A DNA stretch of 26,732 bases, taken from contig JBLHVH010000021.1 of NCBI GenBank assembly GCA_047628385.1, positions 1 to 26,732 of the forward strand, given 5' to 3'. The DNA comes from PZPK01 sp047628385 (GTDB lineage: Bacteria; Pseudomonadota; Gammaproteobacteria; Pseudomonadales; Oleiphilaceae). Shown one piece after another: positions 1 through 8,730 of the stretch. The notes beneath the pieces were generated by a model. That model made no database searches. It was not told the DNA's origin and saw nothing but the letters and a program-made list of their open reading frames with translations. Numbering within the stretch: position 1 is the first letter of the stretch; every line of letters starts with the position of its first letter. Made by a program: the position numbers and the translations under genes.

Positions 1-1117
1 TTGTACCACGGACAATAGAGTCATCAACAAGCATGACGTTCTTGTCTTTAAATTCTAATTCAATTGGATTCAATTTTTGACGAACAGACTTCTTACGCTG
101 ACTTTGTCCTGGCATAATAAAGGTTCGACCAATATAACGATTTTTTATAAAGCCTTCCCTAAACTTAACCCCCAAAGCAAAGGCCATTTCCATAGCCGAT
201 GTTCGACTAGTGTCTGGAATCGGTATAACAACATCAATATCGTGTTCTGGCCTCAACCGTAGAACTTTTTGAGCAAGTTTTTCACCCATTCTAAGTCGCG
301 CTTTATAAACTGAAATATTATCAATAATTGAGTCTGGTCTAGCAAAGTAAACATGTTCAAATATACATGGGTTCAAGCGAGGATTTTCAGCACATTGTTC
401 AGTGTGAAGGTTCCCCTCATTTTCGATGTAGACCGCTTCACCTGGCGCAATATCTCGTACTAGCTCAAAACCTAAGGCACCTAATGCAACGCTCTCAGAA
501 GCGATCATATATTCAGTACCCAAATCTGTTTCGCGCTTTCCATAGCAGACTGGGCGAATACCATGAGGATCCCTAAAAGCCAAAACGCCATAACCTGTTA
601 TCATCGCGATGACCGCGTAACCACCCTTACAGCGTTTGTGAACTTCTTTTACCGCTTTAAAAATTTCTTTATGTGTTGGTACCAACTTGCCCTGAATTTG
701 AAGCTCATGAGCAAAAACATTTAACAACACTTCTGAATCAGAATTAGTATTGATGTGTCGAAGGTCAGACTTTAGCAATCCATCTGCCAACTCCGCAGTG
801 TTTGTTAAGTTACCATTATGAGCCAGAGTAATGCCATAAGGGGAGTTCACATAAAATGGTTGTGCCTCAGCAGAGGTAGATGAACCGGCAGTTGGGTATC
901 GGACATGCCCAATACCAACATTACCGGCCAAACGCTGCATGTGCCGTGTTCTAAAAACATCGCGCACGAGACCGTTATCTTTCCTAAGAAAAAAACGGTC
1001 ATCCTGACATGTTACGATTCCTGCAGCGTCTTGTCCGCGATGTTGCAATACGGTTAATGCATCATATAAAGATTGATTTGCATTGCGCTTTCCAACAACG
1101 CCAACGATGCCACACAT
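1..1117 (-). CDS. purF: Amidophosphoribosyltransferase PurF, partial (C-terminus beyond left edge)
   Basis: The first committed enzyme of purine synthesis; it transfers glutamine-derived ammonia to PRPP to give phosphoribosylamine in the cytoplasm. The frame starts at the ATG at 1115-1117 and stays open for 372 codons to the window edge. The protein begins MCGIVGVVG, so Cys2 becomes the N-terminal glutaminase nucleophile after Met removal. The glutaminase domain fills roughly the first 230 residues (LQHRGQDAAGI, GHVRYPTAGSS and AHNGNLTN are all visible). The PRPP-binding motif VMLVDDSIVRGT lies at codons 361-372, at the very edge. About 130 residues are expected to be missing. It is last in the dedD-cvpA-purF order, 23 bp after cvpA. 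No frame break was found. Identification is very secure from motifs and neighbours. Confidence 0.96.
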   Translation of the reverse strand, partial: MCGIVGVVGKRNANQSLYDALTVLQHRGQDAAGIVTCQDDRFFLRKDNGLVRDVFRTRHMQRLAGNVGIGHVRYPTAGSSTSAEAQPFYVNSPYGITLAHNGNLTNTAELADGLLKSDLRHINTNSDSEVLLNVFAHELQIQGKLVPTHKEIFKAVKEVHKRCKGGYAVIAMITGYGVLAFRDPHGIRPVCYGKRETDLGTEYMIASESVALGALGFELVRDIAPGEAVYIENEGNLHTEQCAENPRLNPCIFEHVYFARPDSIIDNISVYKARLRMGEKLAQKVLRLRPEHDIDVVIPIPDTSRTSAMEMAFALGVKFREGFIKNRYIGRTFIMPGQSQRKKSVRQKLNPIELEFKDKNVMLVDDSIVRGT

Positions 1118-1140
1118 AACACTACCTCTTTAATTGTAAT

Positions 1141-1632
1141 TTAGACTTTAGGATTTGAACGACTTTCAAAAACAGACCTTGACCATTGTTCTAAAATAGC
1201 CAAGTTTTCAATCATTACCGAATTTAGCCACCAATCGCTTAAAGAAATTGGTGTTAATCGAAGTACAGCAACTATAACGACCGATAATATCAAACCTCTT
1301 GCTAGCCCAAACACAACGCCTAGCAAACGATCAACTGGAGTCAATCCGGTCAAACGAACCAGCGCGCCAACGATATAATTGACGCCAGCCCCGACTAACA
1401 AAGTACCAACAAACAAAATACCAAATGCAGATATAACCCGTAACATTGGCTCTTCTATGGTGTCTATAAGTAAGGTTTGGAAATTGGTGTGAAAGGTTCT
1501 CGCAACAACAAAAGCAACAACCCAAGTTGCTAAAGAAAGCGCTTCCTTTATGAAACCGCGCTTTAAACTCATTAAGCTGGACAGCGTTATGATAACAATA
1601 AGTGTCCAATCTGCCCAATTCAAGCTTGTCAT
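1141..1632 (-). CDS. cvpA: CvpA family inner-membrane protein
   Basis: A small integral membrane protein of 163 residues, the usual size for CvpA (colicin V production protein). The family is linked to envelope homeostasis, but its biochemical role is not established. The sequence opens with a hydrophobic stretch (WTLIVIITLSSLMSL), followed by RGFIKEALSLATWVVAF, a segment rich in small hydrophobic residues (FGILFVGTLLVGAG), and the conserved LTPVDRLLGVVFGLARG. Four hydrophobic segments can be picked out. It lies between dedD and purF, its usual place in gammaproteobacteria, and ends 23 bp before the purF start. A 127-bp gap separates it from dedD upstream, so it could have its own promoter. 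Confidence 0.93.
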   Translation of the reverse strand: MTSLNWADWTLIVIITLSSLMSLKRGFIKEALSLATWVVAFVVARTFHTNFQTLLIDTIEEPMLRVISAFGILFVGTLLVGAGVNYIVGALVRLTGLTPVDRLLGVVFGLARGLILSVVIVAVLRLTPISLSDWWLNSVMIENLAILEQWSRSVFESRSNPKV

Positions 1633-1759
1633 TTAACGTTGTATTACCTTTAAAGAAATTTGCAGTTTTGTTGGTATTTATAACAGGCGCGCATCATACC
1701 AAAGTTGAACCCATTTTCGGTACTATTAATTCGAAGAAAGATAAATTAGCTTAATACAA

Positions 1760-2347
1760 TTACGCATCGAAGTAGATAATAAGGCTTTTAACTTTGTACT
1801 TCTTATCTAATTTCTTTTTCATTTTTTCAGCTAGGCTTCTATTCACAAAAGGTCCTGAAAAAACCCTAACCGCCTTTTTACCTTTGATTTTGATGTCTTT
1901 TGCATGACCACCAAAGCCGTCCTTTCTCAAACGGTCTCTTAATTCGTAGGCATTTTTCGTTTTAATGAAGGTACCAAGTTGGACCATCCAAATATTTTTA
2001 AATATTGGTAAATGCGATACTACTGGTTTGATAAGTGCAATTTTTTTAGAAGCTTTTACAGGCACTACTTTAGTGATTTTTCTTGTCGCATCTTTTGTGA
2101 CAGTTATTTGATCTACTTTTTTAACTTTATGGTCTTTAGGGTCAATATCAACAACCGTAAACGTTGGCTGTTTAGGCTTTTCAATCACAATATTTTGAAA
2201 TTTAGGTTTGGGAGGAACCGACTCAATCGTTACTTTTTTTACCTCATGGGGATCATCAAAAATCATCGGCAAAAAAATAACTGCCAAAGAAAGTATCACG
2301 AAAGCCCCAACTAGGCGCTGCTTTAAACCATCAATAGTTTCGCTCAT
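1760..2347 (-). CDS. dedD: SPOR-domain cell-division protein DedD
   Basis: A single-pass inner-membrane protein with a periplasmic SPOR domain, which in this family binds denuded peptidoglycan at the division septum. Residues 12-27 (VGAFVILSLAVIFLPM) form the membrane anchor, followed by FDDPHEV, a typical DedD opening. A Lys/Pro/Val-rich linker spans roughly residues 35-110. The SPOR domain runs from about 118 to the end: WMVQLGTF, then YELRDRLRKDGF, then KAVRVFSGPFVNRSLAEKMKK. Its ATG overlaps the folC stop as ATGA, so translation is probably coupled to folC. At 195 residues it is close to normal length. The linker is unusually lysine-rich, which agrees with an AT-rich genome. Confidence 0.92.
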   Translation of the reverse strand: MSETIDGLKQRLVGAFVILSLAVIFLPMIFDDPHEVKKVTIESVPPKPKFQNIVIEKPKQPTFTVVDIDPKDHKVKKVDQITVTKDATRKITKVVPVKASKKIALIKPVVSHLPIFKNIWMVQLGTFIKTKNAYELRDRLRKDGFGGHAKDIKIKGKKAVRVFSGPFVNRSLAEKMKKKLDKKYKVKSLIIYFDA

Positions 2348-3675
2348 AAACCTTCAAAATACGCCTTTGCGGCATCAATCACATAAAATGAACCAAATAC
2401 AAGTGTTATCGATTTTGGCTCTAACCCGCTTTCATCTGGTCTACGCGCTAATGCTGAATGTAATGCTTCATGTAAAGATCCAAACGATAACATATTTCTT
2501 GTATACCCCCCTACTGCTGATTCTAGCTTAATAATATCAAGAGCACGGTCGTCATGCAGGGGTGCTAGAAACCACTTATCAATTACCGGTGATAATATTT
2601 TAGCAAGCGCATCAACATCTTTATCCGCTAAAGATGAATAAACAGCATTAATCGTCATACCTGGTAACTTTAAGCCTTTCAGCACACCTAATAAATAACT
2701 AGCAGCATGAGGATTATGCCCAACATCTAAAAAAACGTGTTGATTCGAACCAAGCGTTGTATGTTTTACTTCTTCAAGCCGACCTTCAATTTTCACATTA
2801 TTAAAGCATTCAAGCATTAAATTATAGCTAAAAATTGATTTACTAACCTGAGCTAAGTTTTCAGAAATTTTGATAAGCGCTTGAAACGCGATTAAAATAT
2901 TATTTTCTGGTAGTCGGATACTAGGAAAACCTTGAAATTTCTTTTCTCCCGTCTCCGTTAACAAAGTAACGCCCTGCTCGTTTCGAATAATGTCCTGATG
3001 AACGGTCAACGTTTTACAATCAAGCGATTTTGCATGTAGGCTAACACTATTTGGTAATTTTTCACCTAATATAGCCTGCCCATTGGCACGTAATATACCC
3101 GCTTTCTCAAACCCAATCCCTTCTAATGAGGAGCCTAGCCAATCGGTATGATCCAATGCAACTGAAGTAATAATTGATAAATCTGCATCGATAATATTAA
3201 CCGCATCTAGACGACCACCAAGACCAATTTCAAGAATCAGTACATCAAGCTGACTATTAAACAAAACATCAAATGCAGCTAAAGTACCAAATTCGAAATA
3301 TGTTAGCGGAACACCTGCTCTAGCATTATCAACTTGTGTAAAAGAATCAATTAGAGTTTGATCTGAAATAGGCTGAGCATTAATTTTGACTCGCTCATTA
3401 TATTTTCGTATGTGAGGCGACGTATAGGACCCGACAGTATGCCCCATGGCGATAAGCCCAGATTCAATCAATGCAATAGTTGAACCCTTACCATTTGTAC
3501 CCGACACTACCACTATTTGTTTAGGTTTCAAGCCATTAGAACGTTGTAATTTCTTCATTTTTTTAAAAACACGACGAATACGGTCGAGTCCCATTTCAAT
3601 TTCTGAGGGATGGGTTTTAGAAATATAGTCTAACCACTCTTCAAGCGAATTCAATACGGTATCACTCTGTGCCAA
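2344..3675 (-). CDS. folC: Bifunctional folylpolyglutamate synthase / dihydrofolate synthase FolC
   Basis: This enzyme adds glutamate to dihydropteroate, giving dihydrofolate, and extends the polyglutamate tail of folates; it is an ATP-dependent Mur-ligase-type enzyme of the cytoplasm. The P-loop VSGTNGKGSTIALIE lies near residues 58-72, followed by GSYTSPHIRKYNERVKI. The Mur-ligase middle domain is visible in FEFGTLAAFDVLF, EIGLGGRLDAVNII and SVALDHTDWLG. The C-terminal domain has LDVGHNPHAA and FGSFYV(ID). At 443 residues the length is normal. The start overlaps the end of accD by 14 bp and the TGA stop overlaps the dedD start, so the three genes are tightly packed. Confidence 0.95.
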   Translation of the reverse strand: MAQSDTVLNSLEEWLDYISKTHPSEIEMGLDRIRRVFKKMKKLQRSNGLKPKQIVVVSGTNGKGSTIALIESGLIAMGHTVGSYTSPHIRKYNERVKINAQPISDQTLIDSFTQVDNARAGVPLTYFEFGTLAAFDVLFNSQLDVLILEIGLGGRLDAVNIIDADLSIITSVALDHTDWLGSSLEGIGFEKAGILRANGQAILGEKLPNSVSLHAKSLDCKTLTVHQDIIRNEQGVTLLTETGEKKFQGFPSIRLPENNILIAFQALIKISENLAQVSKSIFSYNLMLECFNNVKIEGRLEEVKHTTLGSNQHVFLDVGHNPHAASYLLGVLKGLKLPGMTINAVYSSLADKDVDALAKILSPVIDKWFLAPLHDDRALDIIKLESAVGGYTRNMLSFGSLHEALHSALARRPDESGLEPKSITLVFGSFYVIDAAKAYFEGL

Positions 3676-4621
3676 TTTGAGTCTGATTTACATCCGTATT
3701 TTCAGGAGAAACAGCGACCAAGTCTTCCTCACTTTTTACTAACTCAAGACGACTTTTCTTTGTATTGACTGAATATAATAATTTCTCAAGTAATGATGAC
3801 AAACGTAAACGTAATTGGTCTCTCGCTAAAATCATGTCTATTGCGCCATGCTCTAACAAAAACTCACTGCGTTGAAAGCCTTCAGGTAATTTCTCTCTAA
3901 CAGTTTGTTCGATAACCCGCGGGCCTGCAAAACCAATTAATGCATTAGGCTCCGCTACATTGATATCCCCAAGCATTGCAAGACTAGCCGAAACACCACC
4001 AAAAACAGGGTCTGTCATCACAGATATATAAGGAAGTCCCGCTTGTTTTAACTTCTCAAGTGCCGCAGCCGTTTTAGCCATCTGCATTAAAGAAATTAAC
4101 GCCTCCTGCATTCGCGCGCCGCCACTTGCACTAAAACAAATTAAAGGTTTATGCTCATCTAAGCAGAGTTTAATTGCGCGAACAAATTTTTCTCCGACGA
4201 CAGCGCCCATAGAACCACCCAGAAAAGAGAATTCAAAAGCAGCCACAACCACTGGCACGCCTTCAACTTCACCTTTAAATGTGATTAACGCATCTTTTTC
4301 ATTTGTTGTTTTTTGATTAGCGACCAAACGGTCTTTGTATTTTTTAGTATCTTTAAAACGTAAACGGTCTTGCGGTTCAAGATTTGCATTTAACTCAACA
4401 CGGTGATTTGCATCTAAGAAAATATCAATACGTTGTCTTGCTGAGACTCGCATATGATGCTGACACTTCGGACAAACTTCAAGGTTTTTTGCTAGCTCAG
4501 GCCCATACAATGCAGCGCCACATTTAGGACACTTTTTCCACACACCTTGTGGAATGTTCCCTCTTGTTTTTGCGTCCGATCGAATTGAGCTTGGTTTAAT
4601 TCTGTCTAGCCAGCTACTCAT
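3662..4621 (-). CDS. accD: Acetyl-CoA carboxylase carboxyltransferase subunit beta
   Basis: The beta subunit of the carboxyltransferase half of acetyl-CoA carboxylase; with AccA it moves carboxyl from biotin-BCCP to acetyl-CoA, giving malonyl-CoA for fatty-acid synthesis. A four-cysteine zinc ribbon lies at C31, C34, C50 and C53 (CPKC and CPKC). The crotonase-fold core shows FSFLGGSMGAVVGEKFVRA, CFSASGGARMQEALISLMQM, SVMTDPVFGGVSAS and GFAGPRVIEQTVREKLPEGF. At 319 residues it is slightly longer than the E. coli protein because of a charged tail. The ATG is preceded by TAGGAAAACCTC, a reasonable ribosome site. A 64-bp AT-rich gap follows trpA. Confidence 0.97.
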   Translation of the reverse strand: MSSWLDRIKPSSIRSDAKTRGNIPQGVWKKCPKCGAALYGPELAKNLEVCPKCQHHMRVSARQRIDIFLDANHRVELNANLEPQDRLRFKDTKKYKDRLVANQKTTNEKDALITFKGEVEGVPVVVAAFEFSFLGGSMGAVVGEKFVRAIKLCLDEHKPLICFSASGGARMQEALISLMQMAKTAAALEKLKQAGLPYISVMTDPVFGGVSASLAMLGDINVAEPNALIGFAGPRVIEQTVREKLPEGFQRSEFLLEHGAIDMILARDQLRLRLSSLLEKLLYSVNTKKSRLELVKSEEDLVAVSPENTDVNQTQIGTE

Positions 4622-4685
4622 GAGGTTTTCCTATTGTGAGTACCAAATTTTTGAACTTATAGTAATATTAAAATATACTAAAAAG

Positions 4686-5489
4686 TTAAGCATCCATTGC
4701 TATGCGCATGGAAGACACTAACGCTTTTATTTCACGATTCATGGCAACTTTATCATCTTTATTTTTGGCAATTAAATTTACAATTACACTGCCCACAATC
4801 ACACCATCGCCAACTTTTGAGACTTTAGCTGCTGATTCAGCATTGTTTATACCAAAACCAACACACACAGGTATTTGATTATGAGCTTTAATTTCAGTCA
4901 CTTTCTCTGCAACTTCATCGACGTTTAATGTTGCCGATCCAGTCACACCTTTAACTGAAACATAATAAACATAACCACTACTTTGATCGCAAATAAACTT
5001 AACGCGATCGTCAGTCGTTGTTGGCGCAATCAAAAAGACGGAATCCAAATTATTTTCTTTTAAAAATGGAACCAATGAACGCGCTTCTTCCGGTGGAAGA
5101 TCTACGATTAATGCCCCATCTGCACCCGACTCAGCGGCTTCTTTCGCAAAACACTCATAGCCTTTAATTTCTAATGGGTTTAAGTAACCCATCAGCACAA
5201 CAGGTGTTTTTTGATCTGTTTCACGAAACGCTTTAACCATTAAAAAAATATCATCAAGGCTCGTATTATGTTCAAGCGCCCGTTCACAAGCTAATTGAAT
5301 AACAGGACCATCAGCCATAGGATCAGAAAAAGGCACACCTAACTCAATAATATCAGCGCCCGCCTGAACAAGAGTATGCATTAGTTCGACGGTCCAATTA
5401 GGACGAGGGTCACCACCGGTAATATAAGGTATTAACGCTTTTTTACCTTGCGCTTCTAAGGCTACCATTACTTCTTTTATACGACTCAT
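4686..5489 (-). CDS. trpA: Tryptophan synthase alpha subunit
   Basis: Cleaves indole-3-glycerol phosphate to indole and glyceraldehyde 3-phosphate; indole is channelled to TrpB in the alpha2-beta2 complex. It is a TIM barrel of 267 residues, the normal length. The catalytic pair E49 and D60 sits in ELGVPFSDPMADGPVIQ at the standard positions. Other family motifs are PYITGGDP (21-28), GALIVDLPPEEA, FLIAPTTTD, GYVYYVSVKGVTG and GVIVGSVIV. The start lies 2 bp after the trpB stop, so the two subunits are translationally linked. It is followed by accD after 64 bp, the usual order in pseudomonad-type genomes. Confidence 0.97.
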   Translation of the reverse strand: MSRIKEVMVALEAQGKKALIPYITGGDPRPNWTVELMHTLVQAGADIIELGVPFSDPMADGPVIQLACERALEHNTSLDDIFLMVKAFRETDQKTPVVLMGYLNPLEIKGYECFAKEAAESGADGALIVDLPPEEARSLVPFLKENNLDSVFLIAPTTTDDRVKFICDQSSGYVYYVSVKGVTGSATLNVDEVAEKVTEIKAHNQIPVCVGFGINNAESAAKVSKVGDGVIVGSVIVNLIAKNKDDKVAMNREIKALVSSMRIAMDA

Positions 5490-5491
5490 AA

Positions 5492-6724
5492 TTAGACCTT
5501 AATACCATCAATAGTAGCAATTGTGTGGATATCTTTGTCACCACGTCCCGATAGATTAATGATTAATATTTGATCTTTTTTCATCATGGCTGCTTTTTTA
5601 ATGCCATAAGCAATAGCATGACTTGTTTCCAAAGCCGGCATAATGCCTTCAACTAACGTTAAACGACGAAAAGCATCTAAAGCTTCAGTATCGGTAACCG
5701 ACACATACTCTGCTCGCTTCATGTCCTTTAACCACGAATGTTCAGGCCCTACTCCAGGGTAATCTAGGCCTGCAGAAATTGAATGTGTACTTTGAATCTG
5801 ACCAGATTCATCTGACATTAAATATGTACGATTACCGTGTAATACACCGGGTTTACCTGCACATAACGGTGCTGCATGTTGTCCGGTTTCAATACCATGA
5901 CCACCGGCTTCTACCCCGTACATTTCGACGTTTTCATCAAGAATGAATGGATAAAACAGGCCTATTGCATTTGAACCACCACCAACACAAGCTACTAAAG
6001 CATCAGGCAATCGCCCTTCTTTTTCAAGGCATTGCGCTCTTGCTTCACGTCCTATAATTGACTGAAAATCTCTCACCAACATTGGATAAGGGTGCGGCCC
6101 TGCGACGGTTCCAATAATATAAAAAGTATCATCTACATTGGTTACCCAGTCACGTAACGCTTCGTTCATAGCATCTTTTAATGTTTGAGTCCCACTTGTT
6201 ACCGCCTCTACTTCAGCACCTAAAAGCTTCATTCTGTATACATTTAAGGCTTGTCGCTTAACATCCTCAATGCCCATGAATATTTTACACTTCAAATTAA
6301 GTCTGGCAGCAACAGTTGCTGTTGCAACACCATGCTGCCCTGCACCTGTTTCAGCAATAACGCGAGGCTTACCAAGACGCTTCGCTAACAAAGCTTGGCC
6401 AATCGTATTATTGATTTTGTGAGCCCCTGTATGATTAAGGTCTTCACGCTTAAGATAAATCTTAGCACCACCCACTTCGCGCGTTAAACGTTCCGCTAAA
6501 TAAAGGGGTGAGGGTCGACCAACATAGTCAGCCATATCCTTATCAAATTCTTTTCTAAAAGTAGGATCATCTTTAAAGGATAAATATTGCTCTTCAAGTT
6601 CGAGCAAAGAAGGCATGAGTGTTTCAGACACAAAACGCCCACCATATGGTCCAAAGTGCCCTTTGTCATCGGGCATCTGATTTAGTAATTCTTCGGTAAT
6701 ACCTTTATTTGTCTTCGAACCCAC
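5492..6724 (-). CDS. trpB: Tryptophan synthase beta subunit
   Basis: A PLP enzyme that condenses indole with serine to give tryptophan. At 410 residues it has the usual length of the TrpB1 type. The PLP-binding lysine is K103 in HTGAHKINNT. The glycine-rich phosphate site CVGGGSNAIG, the monovalent-cation and communication region and the closing GRGDKDI are all present. The N-terminus GHFGPYGGRFVSETLMPSL is canonical; the first 15 or so residues are a short extension. The start lies inside the end of trpF (20-bp overlap), and the stop is 2 bp before trpA, so trpFBA form one transcription unit. Confidence 0.97.
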   Translation of the reverse strand: MGSKTNKGITEELLNQMPDDKGHFGPYGGRFVSETLMPSLLELEEQYLSFKDDPTFRKEFDKDMADYVGRPSPLYLAERLTREVGGAKIYLKREDLNHTGAHKINNTIGQALLAKRLGKPRVIAETGAGQHGVATATVAARLNLKCKIFMGIEDVKRQALNVYRMKLLGAEVEAVTSGTQTLKDAMNEALRDWVTNVDDTFYIIGTVAGPHPYPMLVRDFQSIIGREARAQCLEKEGRLPDALVACVGGGSNAIGLFYPFILDENVEMYGVEAGGHGIETGQHAAPLCAGKPGVLHGNRTYLMSDESGQIQSTHSISAGLDYPGVGPEHSWLKDMKRAEYVSVTDTEALDAFRRLTLVEGIMPALETSHAIAYGIKKAAMMKKDQILIINLSGRGDKDIHTIATIDGIKV

Positions 6725-7337
6725 GCGACACCTCTTTTATAAATTGACAAATTTTCTCATGGTCTTTAATACTTTTTTTAAACTCAACGCCCCCACTCAC
6801 ATCTACGGCATAGGGTTGAACAGTCTGAATTGCTTTTCGAATATTATCAGGTGTTAAGCCACCTGCAAGAATTAATGGTTTTTTATGCTCTAAAGGCAAT
6901 AAAGACCAGTCAAATAACTCTCCTGTGCCACCGACCACACCTTTCTTGTAGGCGTCGACCAAAATAGCTTGAGCACTTTTGTATGCTAATTCCGCTTTAC
7001 TTACATCCGAATCGAAACGCACTCTAATCGCTTTAATATAAGGAATACTAAAGCCTAAACAATCTTTTTCAGACTCTTTGCCATGAAACTGCAATAAGTT
7101 AATAGGCAAAGCCTGACATATTTGTTCAATAACTTCCCGTTGCTCATCAACAAATAAAGCAACGACCGTAACAAATGGGGGAAGCACTGCACAGATTTTT
7201 TGAGCCTGCTCGACTGATACATTTCGAGGGCTTGGCGTATAAAATACTAAACCAATCGCATCAGCTCCAGAATTTACAGCACAAATCGCATCTTCTACAC
7301 GTGTAATACCACAAATTTTAGTTCTAACACGCAACAT
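6705..7337 (-). CDS. trpF: Phosphoribosylanthranilate isomerase
   Basis: Catalyses the Amadori rearrangement of phosphoribosylanthranilate to CdRP in tryptophan synthesis. It is a TIM barrel of 210 residues, the size of a free-standing TrpF not fused to TrpC. The catalytic Cys is C9 in KICGITR, and the catalytic Asp lies in ILVDAYKKGVVGGTGE. The phosphate-binding C-terminus LAGGLTPDNI and YAVDVSGGVE is intact. It is the first gene of trpFBA and overlaps trpB by 20 bp. A 386-bp non-coding gap precedes it, which is long for the truA-trpF junction. The ribosome site before the ATG is weak. Confidence 0.95.
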   Translation of the reverse strand: MLRVRTKICGITRVEDAICAVNSGADAIGLVFYTPSPRNVSVEQAQKICAVLPPFVTVVALFVDEQREVIEQICQALPINLLQFHGKESEKDCLGFSIPYIKAIRVRFDSDVSKAELAYKSAQAILVDAYKKGVVGGTGELFDWSLLPLEHKKPLILAGGLTPDNIRKAIQTVQPYAVDVSGGVEFKKSIKDHEKICQFIKEVSRGFEDK

Positions 7338-7723
7338 AGTTCGCCATTATCCATTGATGAGCAGAAGTTTATCTAAATCAGTCTGTAAGTATATCGATTT
7401 GAAGCACCTGACTAAAGGATTAATCGACATGATTCTCAATCAATACCAACTTAAAATATAATATAAATAGAAGAACGACTAATAAGTCTGCCTCATTCGA
7501 AGCCTTAAACTAGACAAGTAGTCTGTCAGGTTTAAGTGTTCATAACAAAAACTCGATAGATCGGACTAGATTTCTCGATTAATTGAGGCGAACAGTTGTC
7601 CTATTCAATGAACTTGATCGGAAAATATGACCGACATAGCGACTTACAGTAGAACAGACTTATATCCGACAGCCTCACAGCACTTACTGAGACCATAAAA
7701 GATGACGACCGCTACTCCTCTAA
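7338..7723. other. Long intergenic gap between truA and trpF
   Basis: No open frame, tRNA or convincing terminator was found in these 386 bases. The trpFBA promoter should lie here. AGTCTG occurs three times (about 7379, 7485 and 7518) and its complement CAGACT once (about 7655), but I see no regular spacing. No leader peptide with tandem Trp codons next to an attenuator hairpin was found. Confidence 0.4.
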
Positions 7724-8683
7724 CTATTTAGTGTTTATATCCCATAAACCTACCTGATCAATCGTACTATGGCCGCTCGAAACGAGCATTCCCTGAATAA
7801 GAGAAGGCGCACCTGCAGACATGGGAATACCGAACTCAATTGGGTATTCAACATGCGTCAAATACAAACCTTTAGGAGAAGCAGTTATATCAGCCTTAGT
7901 ACGATCTTTACGTTCCAATACTTCTTTGCACCACGCAACAGGTTTCTTATCGCTTCCGATAGCAATTAAAACACCAGCAATGTTTCGTACCATATGATGA
8001 AGAAACGCGTTGCCCTTAATATCAATCATAATCATATTCGAGAATCGTTGAACATTGACATACTCTAGACTTCTAACAGGCGAATTAGCCTGACACCCTA
8101 CCGCACGAAAGGAAGAAAAATCATGCCGCCCAACCAAAGATTGTGCCGCTTGATGCATCTTTTTTTCATCTAGCGGGTAATGAGTCCACGTCACTTCTTT
8201 GTTAAAACTGGAAGGTCTGATCGGATGATTATAAATCAGATAATGATAACGTCTACTTATGGCGGAAAAGCGAGCATGAAAACCATAATCAACCTTTCCC
8301 GCCCAAGACACGCTGATGTCATTAGGAAGATATGTATTACAACCAAAAACCCAAGCCCTTTGGCTTCGTTCAACTGTCGTTTCGAAGTGTATTACTTGGT
8401 AAGAGGCATGAACCGTAGCATCTGTTCTTCCTGCACAAATCACTTTAACAGGGTGACTTGCCACCCTTGAAAGCGCTGCCTCTAAATATTTTTGCACGGT
8501 AGGAATACCGCTTTTCTGCGCTTGCCAACCGTGATAATTAGCGCCATTATACGAAAGACATAACGCAACACGGCCAGTGACTAAATTGTCACCGGCCGTG
8601 TGTTTTTTCTTCGTTATAGTCATCTCAGGCTCAGTTATCTTTTCTAGCCTAGGTAATTTACCTGGTTGAGATTCTACTGCCAT
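7724..8683 (-). CDS. truA: tRNA pseudouridine(38-40) synthase TruA
   Basis: Isomerises uridine at positions 38-40 of the tRNA anticodon arm. The catalytic Asp is D88 in CAGRTDATVHA. The canonical motif is GRTDAG, so the residue after Ala is Thr here. The family start LCLSYNGANYHGWQAQ falls at residues 41-56. Also visible are RRYHYLIYN, RHDFSSFRAVGCQA and FLHHMVRNIAGVL. At 319 residues it is longer than the 270 of E. coli, with about 35 extra N-terminal and about 20 extra C-terminal residues. Met21 (MTITKKKH) is an alternative start; the upstream ATG was kept because TAGGAAAG precedes it. It follows fimV by 47 bp. Confidence 0.94.
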   Translation of the reverse strand: MAVESQPGKLPRLEKITEPEMTITKKKHTAGDNLVTGRVALCLSYNGANYHGWQAQKSGIPTVQKYLEAALSRVASHPVKVICAGRTDATVHASYQVIHFETTVERSQRAWVFGCNTYLPNDISVSWAGKVDYGFHARFSAISRRYHYLIYNHPIRPSSFNKEVTWTHYPLDEKKMHQAAQSLVGRHDFSSFRAVGCQANSPVRSLEYVNVQRFSNMIMIDIKGNAFLHHMVRNIAGVLIAIGSDKKPVAWCKEVLERKDRTKADITASPKGLYLTHVEYPIEFGIPMSAGAPSLIQGMLVSSGHSTIDQVGLWDINTK

Positions 8684-8730
8684 CAGTTGTTTACTTTCCT
8701 AAATCATATTTATAAAAAACAAACTAATCA

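Noticed and set aside
77..576. Short plus-strand open frames at the left edge
   Set aside because: They lie antisense inside purF, whose motifs are intact on the minus strand.
7338..7723. trp leader peptide with attenuator
   Set aside because: No short ORF with tandem Trp codons and no terminator hairpin found upstream of trpF.
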